A stretch of DNA of 64,000 bases from Duncaniella dubosii (lineage in GTDB: Bacteria > Bacteroidota > Bacteroidia > Bacteroidales > Muribaculaceae), in the NCBI RefSeq assembly GCF_004803915.1, contig NZ_CP039396.1:186001-250000 (forward strand). Reading direction: 5' to 3'. The notes below the pieces were generated by a model. That model saw only the letters and a list, made by a program, of their open reading frames with translations, did no database searches and was not told where the DNA came from. Position numbers and translations under genes: made by a program. Position 1 is the stretch's first letter. Each line of letters opens with the position of its first letter. Shown in pieces: positions 44,701 to 53,842 of this stretch.

Positions 44701-44751
44701 TTAAATCAAGGGAATCGGTCAATAAGACCGTTTCCTCATTTATTTCGACTG

Positions 44752-44759
44752 CAAAGTTA
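44752..44759 (-). promoter_or_regulatory. -7 box (TAACTTTG) of tRNA-Thr
   Basis: TAACTTTGCAG on the minus strand lies 51 bases before the tRNA and matches the -7 box; the -33 region is weak. Confidence 0.5.
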
Positions 44760-44837
44760 ATGATTTTTTCGTGATTTAGCACCAATCATTGATAAAAATA
44801 TAGTCTCCTCATACGTCGAATCACGACCGGAAAACAA

Positions 44838-46259
44838 TCAGTTTCCCAATGTCTGCTTTGTAAAGGTAAAGACTATTTTTGCATTCTCAAAATCAAGCTT
44901 ACCCATGACAGGCTCTGTCACATAAGGTGTAATCGAGCTAACCTGTGTAGAGGTCGTATTATAACCGTAATAATAGCTATAATAATTTGATGATGAATTT
45001 ACAAAGAACGAAACAAGAGCGGGACATATCACGAACTCCTCATCTTCAGCAGTAACCTCGCCACGGTCAATGATGTCCATAAGATAGTCACGCATCGAAG
45101 ATACGGTGTATGACTTTGTAGTTGTATTGTAGGCAGCATAGAATGATGATATGTCATCATTAATCTGCGTACCTGAGAAAAATTTAGATTTATCTTTCTT
45201 CTTGACAACAAGTATGTAAGGTGGAGGAGTAAGCCCGTAGTTGTTTTCAATCTCCTCGACAGGAATTGAGAGCGAGAGAGAATTGATAACCGAAAGGGCA
45301 TTGCTCTGCTCCTTGTAGCGCTCTATAATCTGGCGCGCCGGGAAGGTAAACTCCACATCGTAGCCTGTCGGACCTACAAGGATAGCTTCACCCGATGTGG
45401 CACGCTGACGCAAACGCTCCGACATCTTGTAGGCAATATTGTTATTAGTGATAATCTCAGGGGTAACAGCCATATACGTGCCTGTCCCGTTGAGAATTGT
45501 GTCGCGCTGCGGATCTGTGTCCGGAATCGGCTGGACAGAACGATAGTAGACATTAATCATATTGCTGACCACACGGGTGACACGACCCGAACCGAACGAG
45601 TTGGTGATATACAATCCGGGAAACCATTCGGCAAAAGCCTGAGGTGTGCTGAATGTCGATTCTTTGGTCTTGAACTCGTTGTAGAGGCTGACACCGATTT
45701 CACGAGGCAAAGTAACAAATATATCCTTGTAGATACTTCCGGAGTTATCAGCTCCTACCCCGTCTGCACCGTCAATAAGGCCAGAATATGTCGTAGATCC
45801 CAGAAGCTTCGACGAGTCATAATAATCCTTCGGATCAAAATTACTGTATATCGGAGACTGAAGCTGGCGTGTGAGAGGATAGACAGAGACACCCATCGGG
45901 ACGATGGAGTCACCGGCAAAGCCATCCTTGAACATCGTAAGGACAAGTTTCACAGAGTCAATCGTCTCGGGAGATACGCCTATCGTATCGACATAGGCTG
46001 TAGGCATATACTGACACACGATGTCGCTTGAGAGCGAACCGTAGCCGTCGGCGTCAATCTTTCCAAGCAACTGAAGCACGGTGCGCGACTGCACAAAATC
46101 ATTGTCTACCGCACGCCCTGACACTGTAAAAGCAGAATCGACTATAATCTCAACCTCATCCTGAACCAGACTACTACCGGCCGTGGAAGATGTCTCGTCG
46201 CATGAGGCGACTGCCATTGCGGCAACAAGGCCAGCTGAAAGCAGAGCTAATTTTTCCAT
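44838..46259 (-). CDS. DUF4270 lipoprotein
   Basis: A 473-residue lipoprotein with a lipobox at Cys20 (MAVASC). The body is a long beta-rich domain of the DUF4270 family (QSRTVLQLLGKIDADGYGSL near residue 60, YMPTAYVDTIGVSPETIDSV near residue 85). Its function is not known. It starts 27 bases after the glycogen-synthase-like gene. This neighbour pair is conserved in Bacteroidales, which suggests a common operon and perhaps a link to envelope glycan metabolism. The C-terminus is tyrosine-rich (SSNYYSYYYGYN). Confidence 0.87.
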   Translation of the reverse strand: MEKLALLSAGLVAAMAVASCDETSSTAGSSLVQDEVEIIVDSAFTVSGRAVDNDFVQSRTVLQLLGKIDADGYGSLSSDIVCQYMPTAYVDTIGVSPETIDSVKLVLTMFKDGFAGDSIVPMGVSVYPLTRQLQSPIYSNFDPKDYYDSSKLLGSTTYSGLIDGADGVGADNSGSIYKDIFVTLPREIGVSLYNEFKTKESTFSTPQAFAEWFPGLYITNSFGSGRVTRVVSNMINVYYRSVQPIPDTDPQRDTILNGTGTYMAVTPEIITNNNIAYKMSERLRQRATSGEAILVGPTGYDVEFTFPARQIIERYKEQSNALSVINSLSLSIPVEEIENNYGLTPPPYILVVKKKDKSKFFSGTQINDDISSFYAAYNTTTKSYTVSSMRDYLMDIIDRGEVTAEDEEFVICPALVSFFVNSSSNYYSYYYGYNTTSTQVSSITPYVTEPVMGKLDFENAKIVFTFTKQTLGN

Positions 46260-46286
46260 TTAATAATCAATGTGATGAAAACGAAT

Positions 46287-47111
46287 TCAATCTTCTTCCT
46301 CACCGAGAAGAGTATGGTAGAAATCTGTATAGGATTCCACACGGCTGTCGTCGTCCTTGTAAGGCAGGAACGGTTTTCCCGACTGGCGTGCATATTCCAC
46401 GAGTGCCGGATCGACATCGGGTGTAACCTGAATCACCGCATCGGCATAATCAATCGCAATACGATTGAGAGTGGCGAAATCGATAGGTTCTTTACCGAGA
46501 GCGGCAATCTCCTCCTCGGTAAAATCGTTCATCAGAAGCTTCTCTACAAAACGCGGGTCAAGAGTACCTTCGAATTTTTCAGGCTGCAGAGCATAGACAA
46601 TCTTCGAATCGCGGAACGTCGGGTCATCCCCGTATTTACGGCGGAGATAGAGTGGCGCAAGCGCAGAAACCCATCCGCTGCAATGGATCACAGCAGGCTG
46701 CCAACGAAGCTTTTTGACAGTCTCAGCCACGCCCATAGTAAAGAACATAATGCGTTCATCATTATCGGCAGCCAGCAGGTCGGTCTCAAGCCCCTTTTCG
46801 GGCATAGGCTGAAAATAATCGTCGTTGTCAATGAAATAGACCTGCATTCGAGACGGCAGAAGGGTGGCCACCTTGATAATGAGCGGATGGTCCGTATCAT
46901 CAATAATCAGATTCATACCCGACAGGCGTATGACCTCGTGAAGCTGATTGCGACGCTCGTTGATGCAACCGTATTTAGGCGTAAATGTTCTTACTTCAAA
47001 TTCTTTGCCATGAATTCCTTGAGGGATGTCACGGCCAAGCACCGACATTGAGGTGTCAGGGAGATAAGGTGATACTTCCTGAGAGATGAAAAGTACTTTT
47101 TTTGACTCCAT
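46287..47111 (-). CDS. Glycogen/starch synthase-like protein (GT5 N-terminal domain only)
   Basis: A 274-residue cytoplasmic protein matching the N-terminal Rossmann domain of GT5 glycogen synthases (KKVLFISQEVSPYLPDTS, AVIHCSGWVSALAPLYLRRKYG near residue 140). Glycogen synthases are near 480 residues with a second Rossmann domain that binds the ADP-glucose; this protein stops before it. The typical KxGGL loop near the start is not obvious. This short form next to DUF4270 recurs in Bacteroidales. Catalysis is therefore doubtful. A TAACTTTG box (47220-47227) lies upstream, divergent from rpoD. Confidence 0.82.
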   Translation of the reverse strand: MESKKVLFISQEVSPYLPDTSMSVLGRDIPQGIHGKEFEVRTFTPKYGCINERRNQLHEVIRLSGMNLIIDDTDHPLIIKVATLLPSRMQVYFIDNDDYFQPMPEKGLETDLLAADNDERIMFFTMGVAETVKKLRWQPAVIHCSGWVSALAPLYLRRKYGDDPTFRDSKIVYALQPEKFEGTLDPRFVEKLLMNDFTEEEIAALGKEPIDFATLNRIAIDYADAVIQVTPDVDPALVEYARQSGKPFLPYKDDDSRVESYTDFYHTLLGEEED

Positions 47112-47219
47112 GCAGGGTTAGATAGACTTATTAATCGAACCGGCGACAGCTCATCGAAGGCACTAAGCTTTATGATTCCGAACCCTGAGCGCCGGTTCTT
47201 TGTTATGTGATTCGGATTG

Positions 47220-47227
47220 CAAAGTTA
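47220..47227 (-). promoter_or_regulatory. -7 box (TAACTTTG) of the glycogen-synthase-like operon
   Basis: TAACTTTG on the minus strand lies 109 bases before the start codon. The -33 region is not clear. Confidence 0.4.
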
Positions 47228-47332
47228 CGAATAAATTTTCATTTTTCCCACTACAACCTCGGTTTAGGAGCAACTTTTCGACCAAAGCCACAAAAAAACC
47301 GTCTTAGCCAGCGTGCATTTAGCGTTTTTTAT

Positions 47333-47363
47333 TTTGACATCAGCCGAAAAATTACTACCTTTG
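47333..47363 (+). promoter_or_regulatory. Promoter of rpoD
   Basis: TTTG at 47333-47336 and TACCTTTG at 47356-47363 are 19 bases apart, a full consensus match. The rpoD start is 27 bases downstream, so the sigma factor gene carries the promoter its own product is expected to read. Confidence 0.75.
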
Positions 47364-47389
47364 CACGAATTATCTGCTATCAGTAGAAC

Positions 47390-48250
47390 ATGAGACAATT
47401 AAAAATCACTAAATCAATCACCAACCGTGAAAGCGCCTCGCTCGACAAGTTCCTTCAGGAAATCGGACGAGAGGAGCTTATCTCCGTCGAAGAGGAGGTA
47501 GAGCTCGCCCAGCGTATTCACCAGGGAGATCAAAGAGCACTCGACAAGCTCGTGCGTGCCAACCTCCGCTTCGTTGTGTCAGTAGCAAAGCAATATCAGA
47601 ACCAGGGACTAAGTCTCCCTGACCTTATCAACGAAGGCAATCTCGGCTTGATTAAAGCGGCACAAAAGTTTGACGAGACCCGTGGTTTCAAGTTTATCTC
47701 CTACGCCGTATGGTGGATTCGCCAGTCGATCCTCCAGGCACTCGCCGAACAGAGCCGAATCGTCAGACTCCCGCTCAACCAAGTCGGCTCTCTCAACAAA
47801 ATCAGCAAGGCTCTCTCGAAATTCGAACAGGAGAACGAACGCCGTCCTTCGCCTGAAGAACTCGCTGAGAAGCTTGATGTGCCGGTCGACAAAATCGCCG
47901 ACACTCTTAAGGTATCAGGCAGACACATCTCGGTGGATGCCCCGTTTGTCGAAGGTGAGGACAACAGCCTCCTTGATGTGCTGACCAACGACGACTCTCC
48001 AATGGCCGACTCGACGCTCACACAGGAATCGCTGTCGAAAGAGGTGGAACGTGCATTGAAGCAGCTCCACGACCGCGAACGCGAGATCCTCAAAATGTTC
48101 TTTGGAATCGGCTGCCAGGAAATGACGCTTGAAGAAATCGGTGCGAAATTCGACCTTACGCGCGAACGTGTGCGCCAGATCAAGGAAAAGGCCATCCGCC
48201 GGCTGAAAGGCCAGAAAAGCCATCTGCTCAAAGCCTATCTCGGGCAATAA
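47390..48250 (+). CDS. rpoD: Primary sigma factor RpoD (Bacteroidetes type)
   Basis: The housekeeping sigma factor in its short Bacteroidetes form, 286 residues without the long region 1.1. Region 1.2 spans [16 protein letters not shown], region 2 carries [33 protein letters not shown] and [13 protein letters not shown] (residues about 65-125), region 3 follows at 140-205, and region 4 ends with the helix-turn-helix [24 protein letters not shown] (residues about 243-266). The start at 47390 gives the usual [12 protein letters not shown]-terminus. It is a single-gene unit. Confidence 0.98.
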   Translation: MRQLKITKSITNRESASLDKFLQEIGREELISVEEEVELAQRIHQGDQRALDKLVRANLRFVVSVAKQYQNQGLSLPDLINEGNLGLIKAAQKFDETRGFKFISYAVWWIRQSILQALAEQSRIVRLPLNQVGSLNKISKALSKFEQENERRPSPEELAEKLDVPVDKIADTLKVSGRHISVDAPFVEGEDNSLLDVLTNDDSPMADSTLTQESLSKEVERALKQLHDREREILKMFFGIGCQEMTLEEIGAKFDLTRERVRQIKEKAIRRLKGQKSHLLKAYLGQ

Positions 48251-48312
48251 GAAAGCGACGGCATAGCGTAAAAACTTCGAAGCGTTTTGCCAGAATGCTC
48301 CTGAGCCCTACA

Positions 48313-48342
48313 AAGGCCGTGTGGATTAAATCACGCGGCCTT
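48313..48342 (+). terminator. Terminator of rpoD
   Basis: AAGGCCGTGTG pairs with CACGCGGCCTT (one wobble) around an 8-base loop, followed by AAATTTT. Confidence 0.7.
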
Positions 48343-48400
48343 AAATTTTAAATCCATTACGATAATATATCACCTTAATTATATTATTACAAAAAATACC

Positions 48401-49564
48401 ATGCTCGCGCTTTCTCTATTGCTTTCGCTCACTGTCACTGTGAGCAACCCCATCGGACAGGAACGCACAGCCGTGCCTGTCACAATCCCGGTCGGGAAAA
48501 ATGGTAAAGAAATAAACTCAGCAACAATCAAGGGCCATCCTGAAATCAAATGGCAGCTTGACGACCTCAACGACGACGGCCGCGCCGACGAACTCGTGTT
48601 TCTCGTCGACCTGAAACCAAACGCTACGGAAACATATAAAATTGACCTTTCGTCAGAACCGGCCGACAAGAAATTTGAAGCCGGGACATATGCCTACATA
48701 CGCCTGAATGATAAAAACAAAAAGCATCCGAAGATACAGGCTATCGCTTTTCCCGGCGATGCCGACAACCGCCAGATGTATAGCAGCATCTACGGACACG
48801 GCGCAGTGCTCGAAGGGCTTTACAACGCCATACGCGTATATATGGACAACCGCCAGAGCGTAGACCTCTATGCCAAGAACACTCCCCGTCTTGAACTGGA
48901 AGAAACAGGATTCTACACGACACGCCAGCAGCTTGAAGAAGGCTACGGACGCGACGTCCTATGGGCCGGGACTTCAGTTGCCCTCGGGTCATTCAGAGGA
49001 TACCAGAATGAAACACCTGTCACGATAGACACCGTGACGACACGTTCTCAGCGCATTGTCACCACCGGACCTGTACGATCAATCATAGAAGTCTCTGACC
49101 GAGGCTGGATCTACAATGGAAAGCCGGTAGAAATGCGTCAGCGCTACACCGTCTACGACAGACACCGCGACTACGACGTGGAAATAAAACTCACAGGCGC
49201 GGATGACAATTCGACATTCTGTACGGGCGTGCAGAAGCTCGCGGTCGACAATCAGGGATTCATCACCAAGTCGGGGCTTGCCGGAAGCTGGGGGACTAAT
49301 ACTCCCGACAAAAACATGGCAGACATTACCGATACCATCGGTCTCGGCATATGGGTTCCGGGCACCAACCTCAAATCGGTCAAGGAAGATGACATCAACT
49401 ATCTCATGTTGCTGAAACCTGATAAAAACGGAATAATCCGCTACAGTTTCACTTCAGGGGGGATGCGCGACTCCGCCTCTCCACATTCGGCAGACACATG
49501 GTTCGACTCCCTCAAATCATGGGAAAACCTGAAGAACAATCCTGTAACCGTAAAAATCAAGTAA
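48401..49564 (+). CDS. DUF4861 domain protein
   Basis: A 387-residue exported protein; the first 15 residues are a short hydrophobic signal (MLALSLLLSLTVTVS). The rest is a DUF4861-like beta-rich domain, with DDLNDDGRADELVFLVDL near residue 50 and YGHGAVLEGLYNAIRVYMDNR near residue 130. The family occurs in Bacteroidetes polysaccharide-use loci and its activity is not firmly known. It stands alone here between rpoD and an amino-acid permease and is followed by a strong hairpin. An association with pectin-like glycans is only a family tendency. Confidence 0.8.
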   Translation: MLALSLLLSLTVTVSNPIGQERTAVPVTIPVGKNGKEINSATIKGHPEIKWQLDDLNDDGRADELVFLVDLKPNATETYKIDLSSEPADKKFEAGTYAYIRLNDKNKKHPKIQAIAFPGDADNRQMYSSIYGHGAVLEGLYNAIRVYMDNRQSVDLYAKNTPRLELEETGFYTTRQQLEEGYGRDVLWAGTSVALGSFRGYQNETPVTIDTVTTRSQRIVTTGPVRSIIEVSDRGWIYNGKPVEMRQRYTVYDRHRDYDVEIKLTGADDNSTFCTGVQKLAVDNQGFITKSGLAGSWGTNTPDKNMADITDTIGLGIWVPGTNLKSVKEDDINYLMLLKPDKNGIIRYSFTSGGMRDSASPHSADTWFDSLKSWENLKNNPVTVKIK

Positions 49565-49582
49565 TATAGACATAGCCTCAAT

Positions 49583-49632
49583 AGCGCCGGGCCGGAAAGT
49601 CATCTATAATTGACGAATCCGTCCCGGCGCTT
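49583..49632 (+). terminator. Terminator after the DUF4861 gene
   Basis: AGCGCCGGG (49583-49591) pairs perfectly with CCCGGCGCT (49623-49631) across a 31-base loop; TTCATTATAT follows. Confidence 0.6.
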
Positions 49633-49730
49633 CATTATATACACATGTACATTATCACAAAAACCTTAACACAACAAAAGACGTTATAATCTAAAACAAA
49701 CTTTTCATAACACACAGATCTAATCTACTC

Positions 49731-51344
49731 ATGGGGATTGACAGCACCAATGCTTCTTCAGGGGAAAACACTCATCCCGAAAGAGCCAAAATAAAATCGA
49801 CAGCCAAAGGCACTATTACCATGTGGGCGATGGCCATACTCATTATCACGTCGATTCTGAGTCTGCGCGGACTCCCGTCGGAAGCAAAGTTTGGCGTACA
49901 ATCCATATTCTACTATATTTTTGCAGCGGTTGTATTCCTGTTGCCATTCTCACTCGTATGTGCGGAACTTGCTTCTACCTATACGAAATCCGGCGGACTC
50001 TACCGTTGGGTTTCCGAAGCTTTCGGACCGCGGTGGGGATGGACGGCAATGTTTCTCGAATGGATGACAATCATAATCTGGTTTCCGACTGTACTGATGT
50101 TCGGTGCGGCATCGCTCGCCTATATATTCTGGCCTGAAAGTTTCGACCAACAGCTCGCTTCCAATAAAATCTACACACTTGTAATCGCATTCATACTCTA
50201 CTGGGGCGCGACCTTCAACACATTTCGCGGCACCCGCTCGGCAAACCGTCTAAGTACCTACGGAGGACTCTTCGGAACAATAATCCCAACCGTCATTCTG
50301 ATTGTCCTCGGAATAGTATATTTTGCAAGCGGAAAGACGATAGAACTTTCCGACGAATCATTTTTCCCTGATTTCGGCAATCTTAGCACAATAGTGCTCG
50401 CGGCATCGATATTCCTATTTTATGGAGGCATGGAAATTCAGGCGGTGCACATCAACGACATGAAAAATCCGGCGCGTGATTTTCCAAAGGCAATATTCCT
50501 CGCAATTGCGGTCATTGTCATCGGCTATGCGCTCGGCACACTCGTCATCGGCATCGTCATACCGACCGAGAACATCGACCTGCTGCAAGCACTCCTCGTC
50601 GCATACAATAAACTGTGGGATAGCTTCGGCCTGTCGTGGCTCGGGAATATAATGGCCGCATTTATAATGTTTGGCGTACTCGGACAGGTAAGCGCCCTTG
50701 TCAACGGCCCTTCAGTCGGAGTTATGGCTGTAGCGCAGTCCGGCTATCTCCCACGCAGCCTTCAGAGTGTAAACAAAAACGGTGTAAACCAAAATATCCT
50801 CTATATTTCCGGAGCGGTCGTATCGCTTCTCAGTCTCGTCATAATCGTACTCCCGACGGTGGAATCGGCCTACCAGATAATGTCGCAACTCGCCACCATA
50901 ATATATCTCGTCATGGTGCTCATCATATATGGTGCGTTTATCCGTCTGCGCCGTACAGAGCCATATAAAAAACGTGGCTTCCGAGTGCCCGGAGGAAAGG
51001 TCGGCGAATGGACCGTCTGTAGTATCGGTATTTTCGGAGCTCTTGCGGCACTACTCCTGAGCTTCCTGCCACCATCACAGATTTCAACAGGTAATCCGAT
51101 TGTCTATGTTGGCATATTGCTCGTAGGAAGTGCTATTTTCATAGGCTTACCACTGATTGTCTACGCCTACCGGAAGCCATCGTGGCGCAATCCGAACGCT
51201 CATTTCGATCCGTTTGACTGGCAAATCGAGGGTCGCGAACCATCGCAAGTGTCAAAATGGGCTTCCGGATATGAACCGGATGAAGATGAGAGCGAAAAAG
51301 GACAGGCTAAGGCCATCGCCAACCATGCCAAAGGAAAACATTAG
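49731..51344 (+). CDS. APC-family amino acid permease (glutamate/GABA antiporter-like)
   Basis: A 537-residue inner-membrane protein with about 12 hydrophobic segments. ITMWAMAILIITSILSLRGLPSEAKFG near residue 27 and VCAELASTYTKSGGLYRWVSEAFG near residue 78 are typical of APC transporters close to the glutamate:GABA antiporter group. The conserved FYGGMEIQAVHINDMKNPARDFPKA segment follows near residue 230. A hydrophilic C-terminal tail of about 70 residues is reminiscent of the GadC plug. No glutamate decarboxylase gene is adjacent, so the exchange partner is unknown. It is followed by a hairpin. Confidence 0.88.
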   Translation: MGIDSTNASSGENTHPERAKIKSTAKGTITMWAMAILIITSILSLRGLPSEAKFGVQSIFYYIFAAVVFLLPFSLVCAELASTYTKSGGLYRWVSEAFGPRWGWTAMFLEWMTIIIWFPTVLMFGAASLAYIFWPESFDQQLASNKIYTLVIAFILYWGATFNTFRGTRSANRLSTYGGLFGTIIPTVILIVLGIVYFASGKTIELSDESFFPDFGNLSTIVLAASIFLFYGGMEIQAVHINDMKNPARDFPKAIFLAIAVIVIGYALGTLVIGIVIPTENIDLLQALLVAYNKLWDSFGLSWLGNIMAAFIMFGVLGQVSALVNGPSVGVMAVAQSGYLPRSLQSVNKNGVNQNILYISGAVVSLLSLVIIVLPTVESAYQIMSQLATIIYLVMVLIIYGAFIRLRRTEPYKKRGFRVPGGKVGEWTVCSIGIFGALAALLLSFLPPSQISTGNPIVYVGILLVGSAIFIGLPLIVYAYRKPSWRNPNAHFDPFDWQIEGREPSQVSKWASGYEPDEDESEKGQAKAIANHAKGKH

Positions 51345-51664
51345 ACATTTCGTGCGATATGTGTCGTATTCAAGCGCCATATATCGCACGATTTGCCATG
51401 TAGCGCCATAAATCCGGACGACTTATTTTTATGAACGACCTCTTATTTCATCGCTGTTTCACTCACGCCAAATAAAAAAGTTGCTGGTTTCGCACATTTT
51501 TATTACTTTTGCGACTGAATTGCAAGCCGCCCTTCGAGGTGACGATTGCTGAATTGTGGGAAGCATCAGCCATCCGCTACATTTAATCTTTTTAGTTCGA
51601 CATTATAACTGCTTGTTTACCAATCTAATGCAATAACAAGCAGGAATAGAAACTATTTCTAAAA
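51345..51664. other. Leader region before the polysaccharide locus
   Basis: This 320-base gap contains an inverted repeat (TCGTGCGATAT 51350-51360 with ATATCGCACGA 51381-51391), probably the permease terminator, and a promoter at 51481-51511. The predicted transcript has a leader of about 145 bases before the antiterminator gene, long enough for regulatory structure. No small coding frame is supported. Confidence 0.55.
51481..51511 (+). promoter_or_regulatory. Promoter of the surface polysaccharide locus
   Basis: TTG at 51481-51483 and TACTTTTG at 51504-51511 are 20 bases apart. No inverted repeats flank it, so the promoter does not appear invertible, unlike many Bacteroides capsule promoters. 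Confidence 0.6.
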
Positions 51665-52267
51665 GTGTCCGACTCTCATCCCCAAACCAGATCTTTATCA
51701 CCCTTAAACCCCGTTTCTGACATGCCGGTTGAAGAAGCGCAATGGTTTGCCATGCGCGATCTGACACGTCCGAATGCCAAAATGCCGGCATTCCGCATGT
51801 TGTCCGAACGGGGATTTGAGGTATTCACCCCGATGGTCACAAAGCTGAGCGTAAACCCGGCCGGAAAAAAATTGCGACTTCATGTACCTGCAATCCACGA
51901 CCTGCTTTTCGTCCATTCGACCACAAGTGCGCTTGACCCGATTGTCGAACACACCCCCACCCTCCAATATCGATATGCCAAAGGCCTCGGCTACCGTGTC
52001 CCGATGACTGTGCGCACGGCCGAAATGGCACGCTTCATATTCGCGGCTTCGCTGACGGAAAGCCCGCAATATTACCAGCCGTCGGAAATCACACCTGATA
52101 TGTATGGACGCCGTGTCAGGATAATCGGTGGTCCGATGGACGGCTATGAAGGATTTCTGCTTAAAGCCCGAGGCACTCGCAAACGCCGCCTGATAGTCAA
52201 TCTCGACACTTTTCTTGCTCTCGCAGTCGAAGTGGCTCCTGAATTCATAGCCCTTCTTCCCGACTGA
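51665..52267 (+). CDS. UpxY-family transcription antiterminator (NusG-like)
   Basis: A 200-residue NusG paralogue of the kind that starts Bacteroidales capsule operons and lets RNA polymerase read through the long transcript. The start shown is GTG at 51665; ATG at 51722 (MPVEEAQWFAMRD) is a good alternative and trims 19 residues. The NGN domain spans QWFAMRDLTRPNAKMPAFRML to about residue 125 and the C-terminal KOW-like part begins RRVRIIGGPMDGYEGFLLKARG near residue 150. A nucleotide-sugar dehydrogenase gene follows after 160 bases. The usual partner upxZ is not present. Confidence 0.88.
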   Translation: MSDSHPQTRSLSPLNPVSDMPVEEAQWFAMRDLTRPNAKMPAFRMLSERGFEVFTPMVTKLSVNPAGKKLRLHVPAIHDLLFVHSTTSALDPIVEHTPTLQYRYAKGLGYRVPMTVRTAEMARFIFAASLTESPQYYQPSEITPDMYGRRVRIIGGPMDGYEGFLLKARGTRKRRLIVNLDTFLALAVEVAPEFIALLPD

Positions 52268-52427
52268 CACACTACAGTCGACGCATAGCGACCCAATAAT
52301 ATCTCTTATTTATCTCCGACACCACAATGACGGGCAACAACCACCCGTCAGGTTAGCATACGTTCTTGATTCAAGGGAGGCCTACAAAGTGTTGACTCCA
52401 CGGAAAAGATATCGTTAAAAAAGCTAT

Positions 52428-53831
52428 ATGGGAAGTTATAACATCGCCGTAGCCGGGACAGGCTATGTCGGCATGAGTATCGCAACTCTACTCGCCCAGC
52501 AGAACCATGTGACAGCAGTCGATATAATACCCGAAAAAATCGACCTCATCAATCAACGACGGTCGCCCGTCAAAGACGAGTGCATAGAGCGTTATCTATC
52601 CGAAAAAAAACTTGACCTGACCGCAACAACCAATCCATCTGACGGTTATCGAAACGCAGATTTTATTATCATAGCAACACCGACAAACTACGATCCTGTC
52701 AAAAACTATTTCGACACATCGCATGTCGAAGAAGTGATTGACATAGCCCTTGAAATAGCTCCTGAGGCAGTAATCATCATCAAATCCACGATTCCGGTCG
52801 GCTACTGTCGCTCTCTATATCTGAAATATTATCGACGGGGAATAAAAAGGCTCAATCTCCTATTTTCGCCCGAATTTCTCAGAGAAAGTAAGGCATTGTA
52901 CGACAATCTCTATCCCTCGCGAATAATAGTAGGTATACCAAAGCTCATTGACAACGCCGAATATACAAGTGAAAATGAGGCGATTAATACAATAGCCGAC
53001 ATTCCGATTCTCAATCAGGCTGCCCGCACATTCGCATCGCTTCTTCAACAAGGCGCGATCAAGCAGGACATCCCCACGCTGTTCATGGGCATGAAGGAGG
53101 CCGAGGCCGTGAAACTCTTCGCCAACACCTACCTCGCCCTGCGCGTCAGCTATTTCAACGAGCTTGACACATACGCCGAGGTCAAGGGACTCGACTCGCA
53201 GGCAATAATCGAGGGAATCGGTCTTGATCCGCGAATCGGCACCCACTACAATAACCCCTCCTTCGGCTACGGTGGCTACTGTCTGCCCAAGGATACCAAA
53301 CAGCTGCTTGCCAACTACGCCGATGTGCCACAGAACATGATGACGGCCATTGTCGAGTCAAACCGTACCCGCAAGGACTTCATAGCTGACCAAGTGTTGA
53401 AAATGGCCGGATGGTATGACTACTACGACAATAACACCTTCCGTCCGGCATCTAAAGACTCACAGCTTAATCCCCCAAGTGAATCTGAAGGAAAAGAACT
53501 TAATACTTCATCCTTAAACCTTGATACTTCACGCAATTCCGAAGGAAATTGCGTGATTGGCGTCTACCGTCTGACCATGAAGTCGAATTCCGACAACTTC
53601 CGCCAGTCGTCGATACAAGGTGTGATGAAGCGAATAAAGGCCAAGGGCGCGACCGTAATCATCTACGAACCGACCCTTGAGGACGGCTCAACCTTCTTCG
53701 GATCGCGCGTGGTCAACGACCTCGCCGAATTCAAACGCCTCTCCCGTGCCATCCTCGCCAACCGCACCTCCCCCGACCTCACCGATGTCGAGGAGAGGGT
53801 ATATACGCGAGATTTATTTAGTCGAGACTAA
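52428..53831 (+). CDS. UDP-glucose/nucleotide-sugar 6-dehydrogenase with in-frame insertion
   Basis: An NAD-dependent enzyme that oxidises a nucleotide sugar such as UDP-glucose to its uronic acid, for surface polysaccharide. The 467-residue protein has the Rossmann motif [12 protein letters not shown] near residue 7, [10 protein letters not shown] near residue 125, the lysine segment [20 protein letters not shown] near residue 222 and the catalytic cysteine in GGYCLPKD near residue 282. Residues about 345-376 ([10 protein letters not shown]...SRNSEGN) are a Ser/Asn-rich insertion absent from the fold, encoded by repeat-like DNA with an inverted repeat. The base composition rises in GC after about 53040, suggesting a mosaic gene. 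It lies 11 bases before a GIY-YIG gene. Confidence 0.92.
   Translation: MGSYNIAVAGTGYVGMSIATLLAQQNHVTAVDIIPEKIDLINQRRSPVKDECIERYLSEKKLDLTATTNPSDGYRNADFIIIATPTNYDPVKNYFDTSHVEEVIDIALEIAPEAVIIIKSTIPVGYCRSLYLKYYRRGIKRLNLLFSPEFLRESKALYDNLYPSRIIVGIPKLIDNAEYTSENEAINTIADIPILNQAARTFASLLQQGAIKQDIPTLFMGMKEAEAVKLFANTYLALRVSYFNELDTYAEVKGLDSQAIIEGIGLDPRIGTHYNNPSFGYGGYCLPKDTKQLLANYADVPQNMMTAIVESNRTRKDFIADQVLKMAGWYDYYDNNTFRPASKDSQLNPPSESEGKELNTSSLNLDTSRNSEGNCVIGVYRLTMKSNSDNFRQSSIQGVMKRIKAKGATVIIYEPTLEDGSTFFGSRVVNDLAEFKRLSRAILANRTSPDLTDVEERVYTRDLFSRD
53529..53556. repeat. Inverted repeat inside the nucleotide-sugar dehydrogenase gene
   Basis: TCACGCAATT (53529-53538) and AATTGCGTGA (53547-53556) form perfect 10-base arms around an 8-base loop. 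It lies at the 3' end of the Ser/Asn-rich coding insertion. Confidence 0.6.
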
Positions 53832-53842
53832 GAATTATTTAT

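Noticed and set aside
46272..47051. A 259-residue plus-strand frame
   Set aside because: It is fully antisense to the glycogen-synthase-like gene, which has clear motifs. High-GC codon bias of the real gene keeps the opposite strand open.
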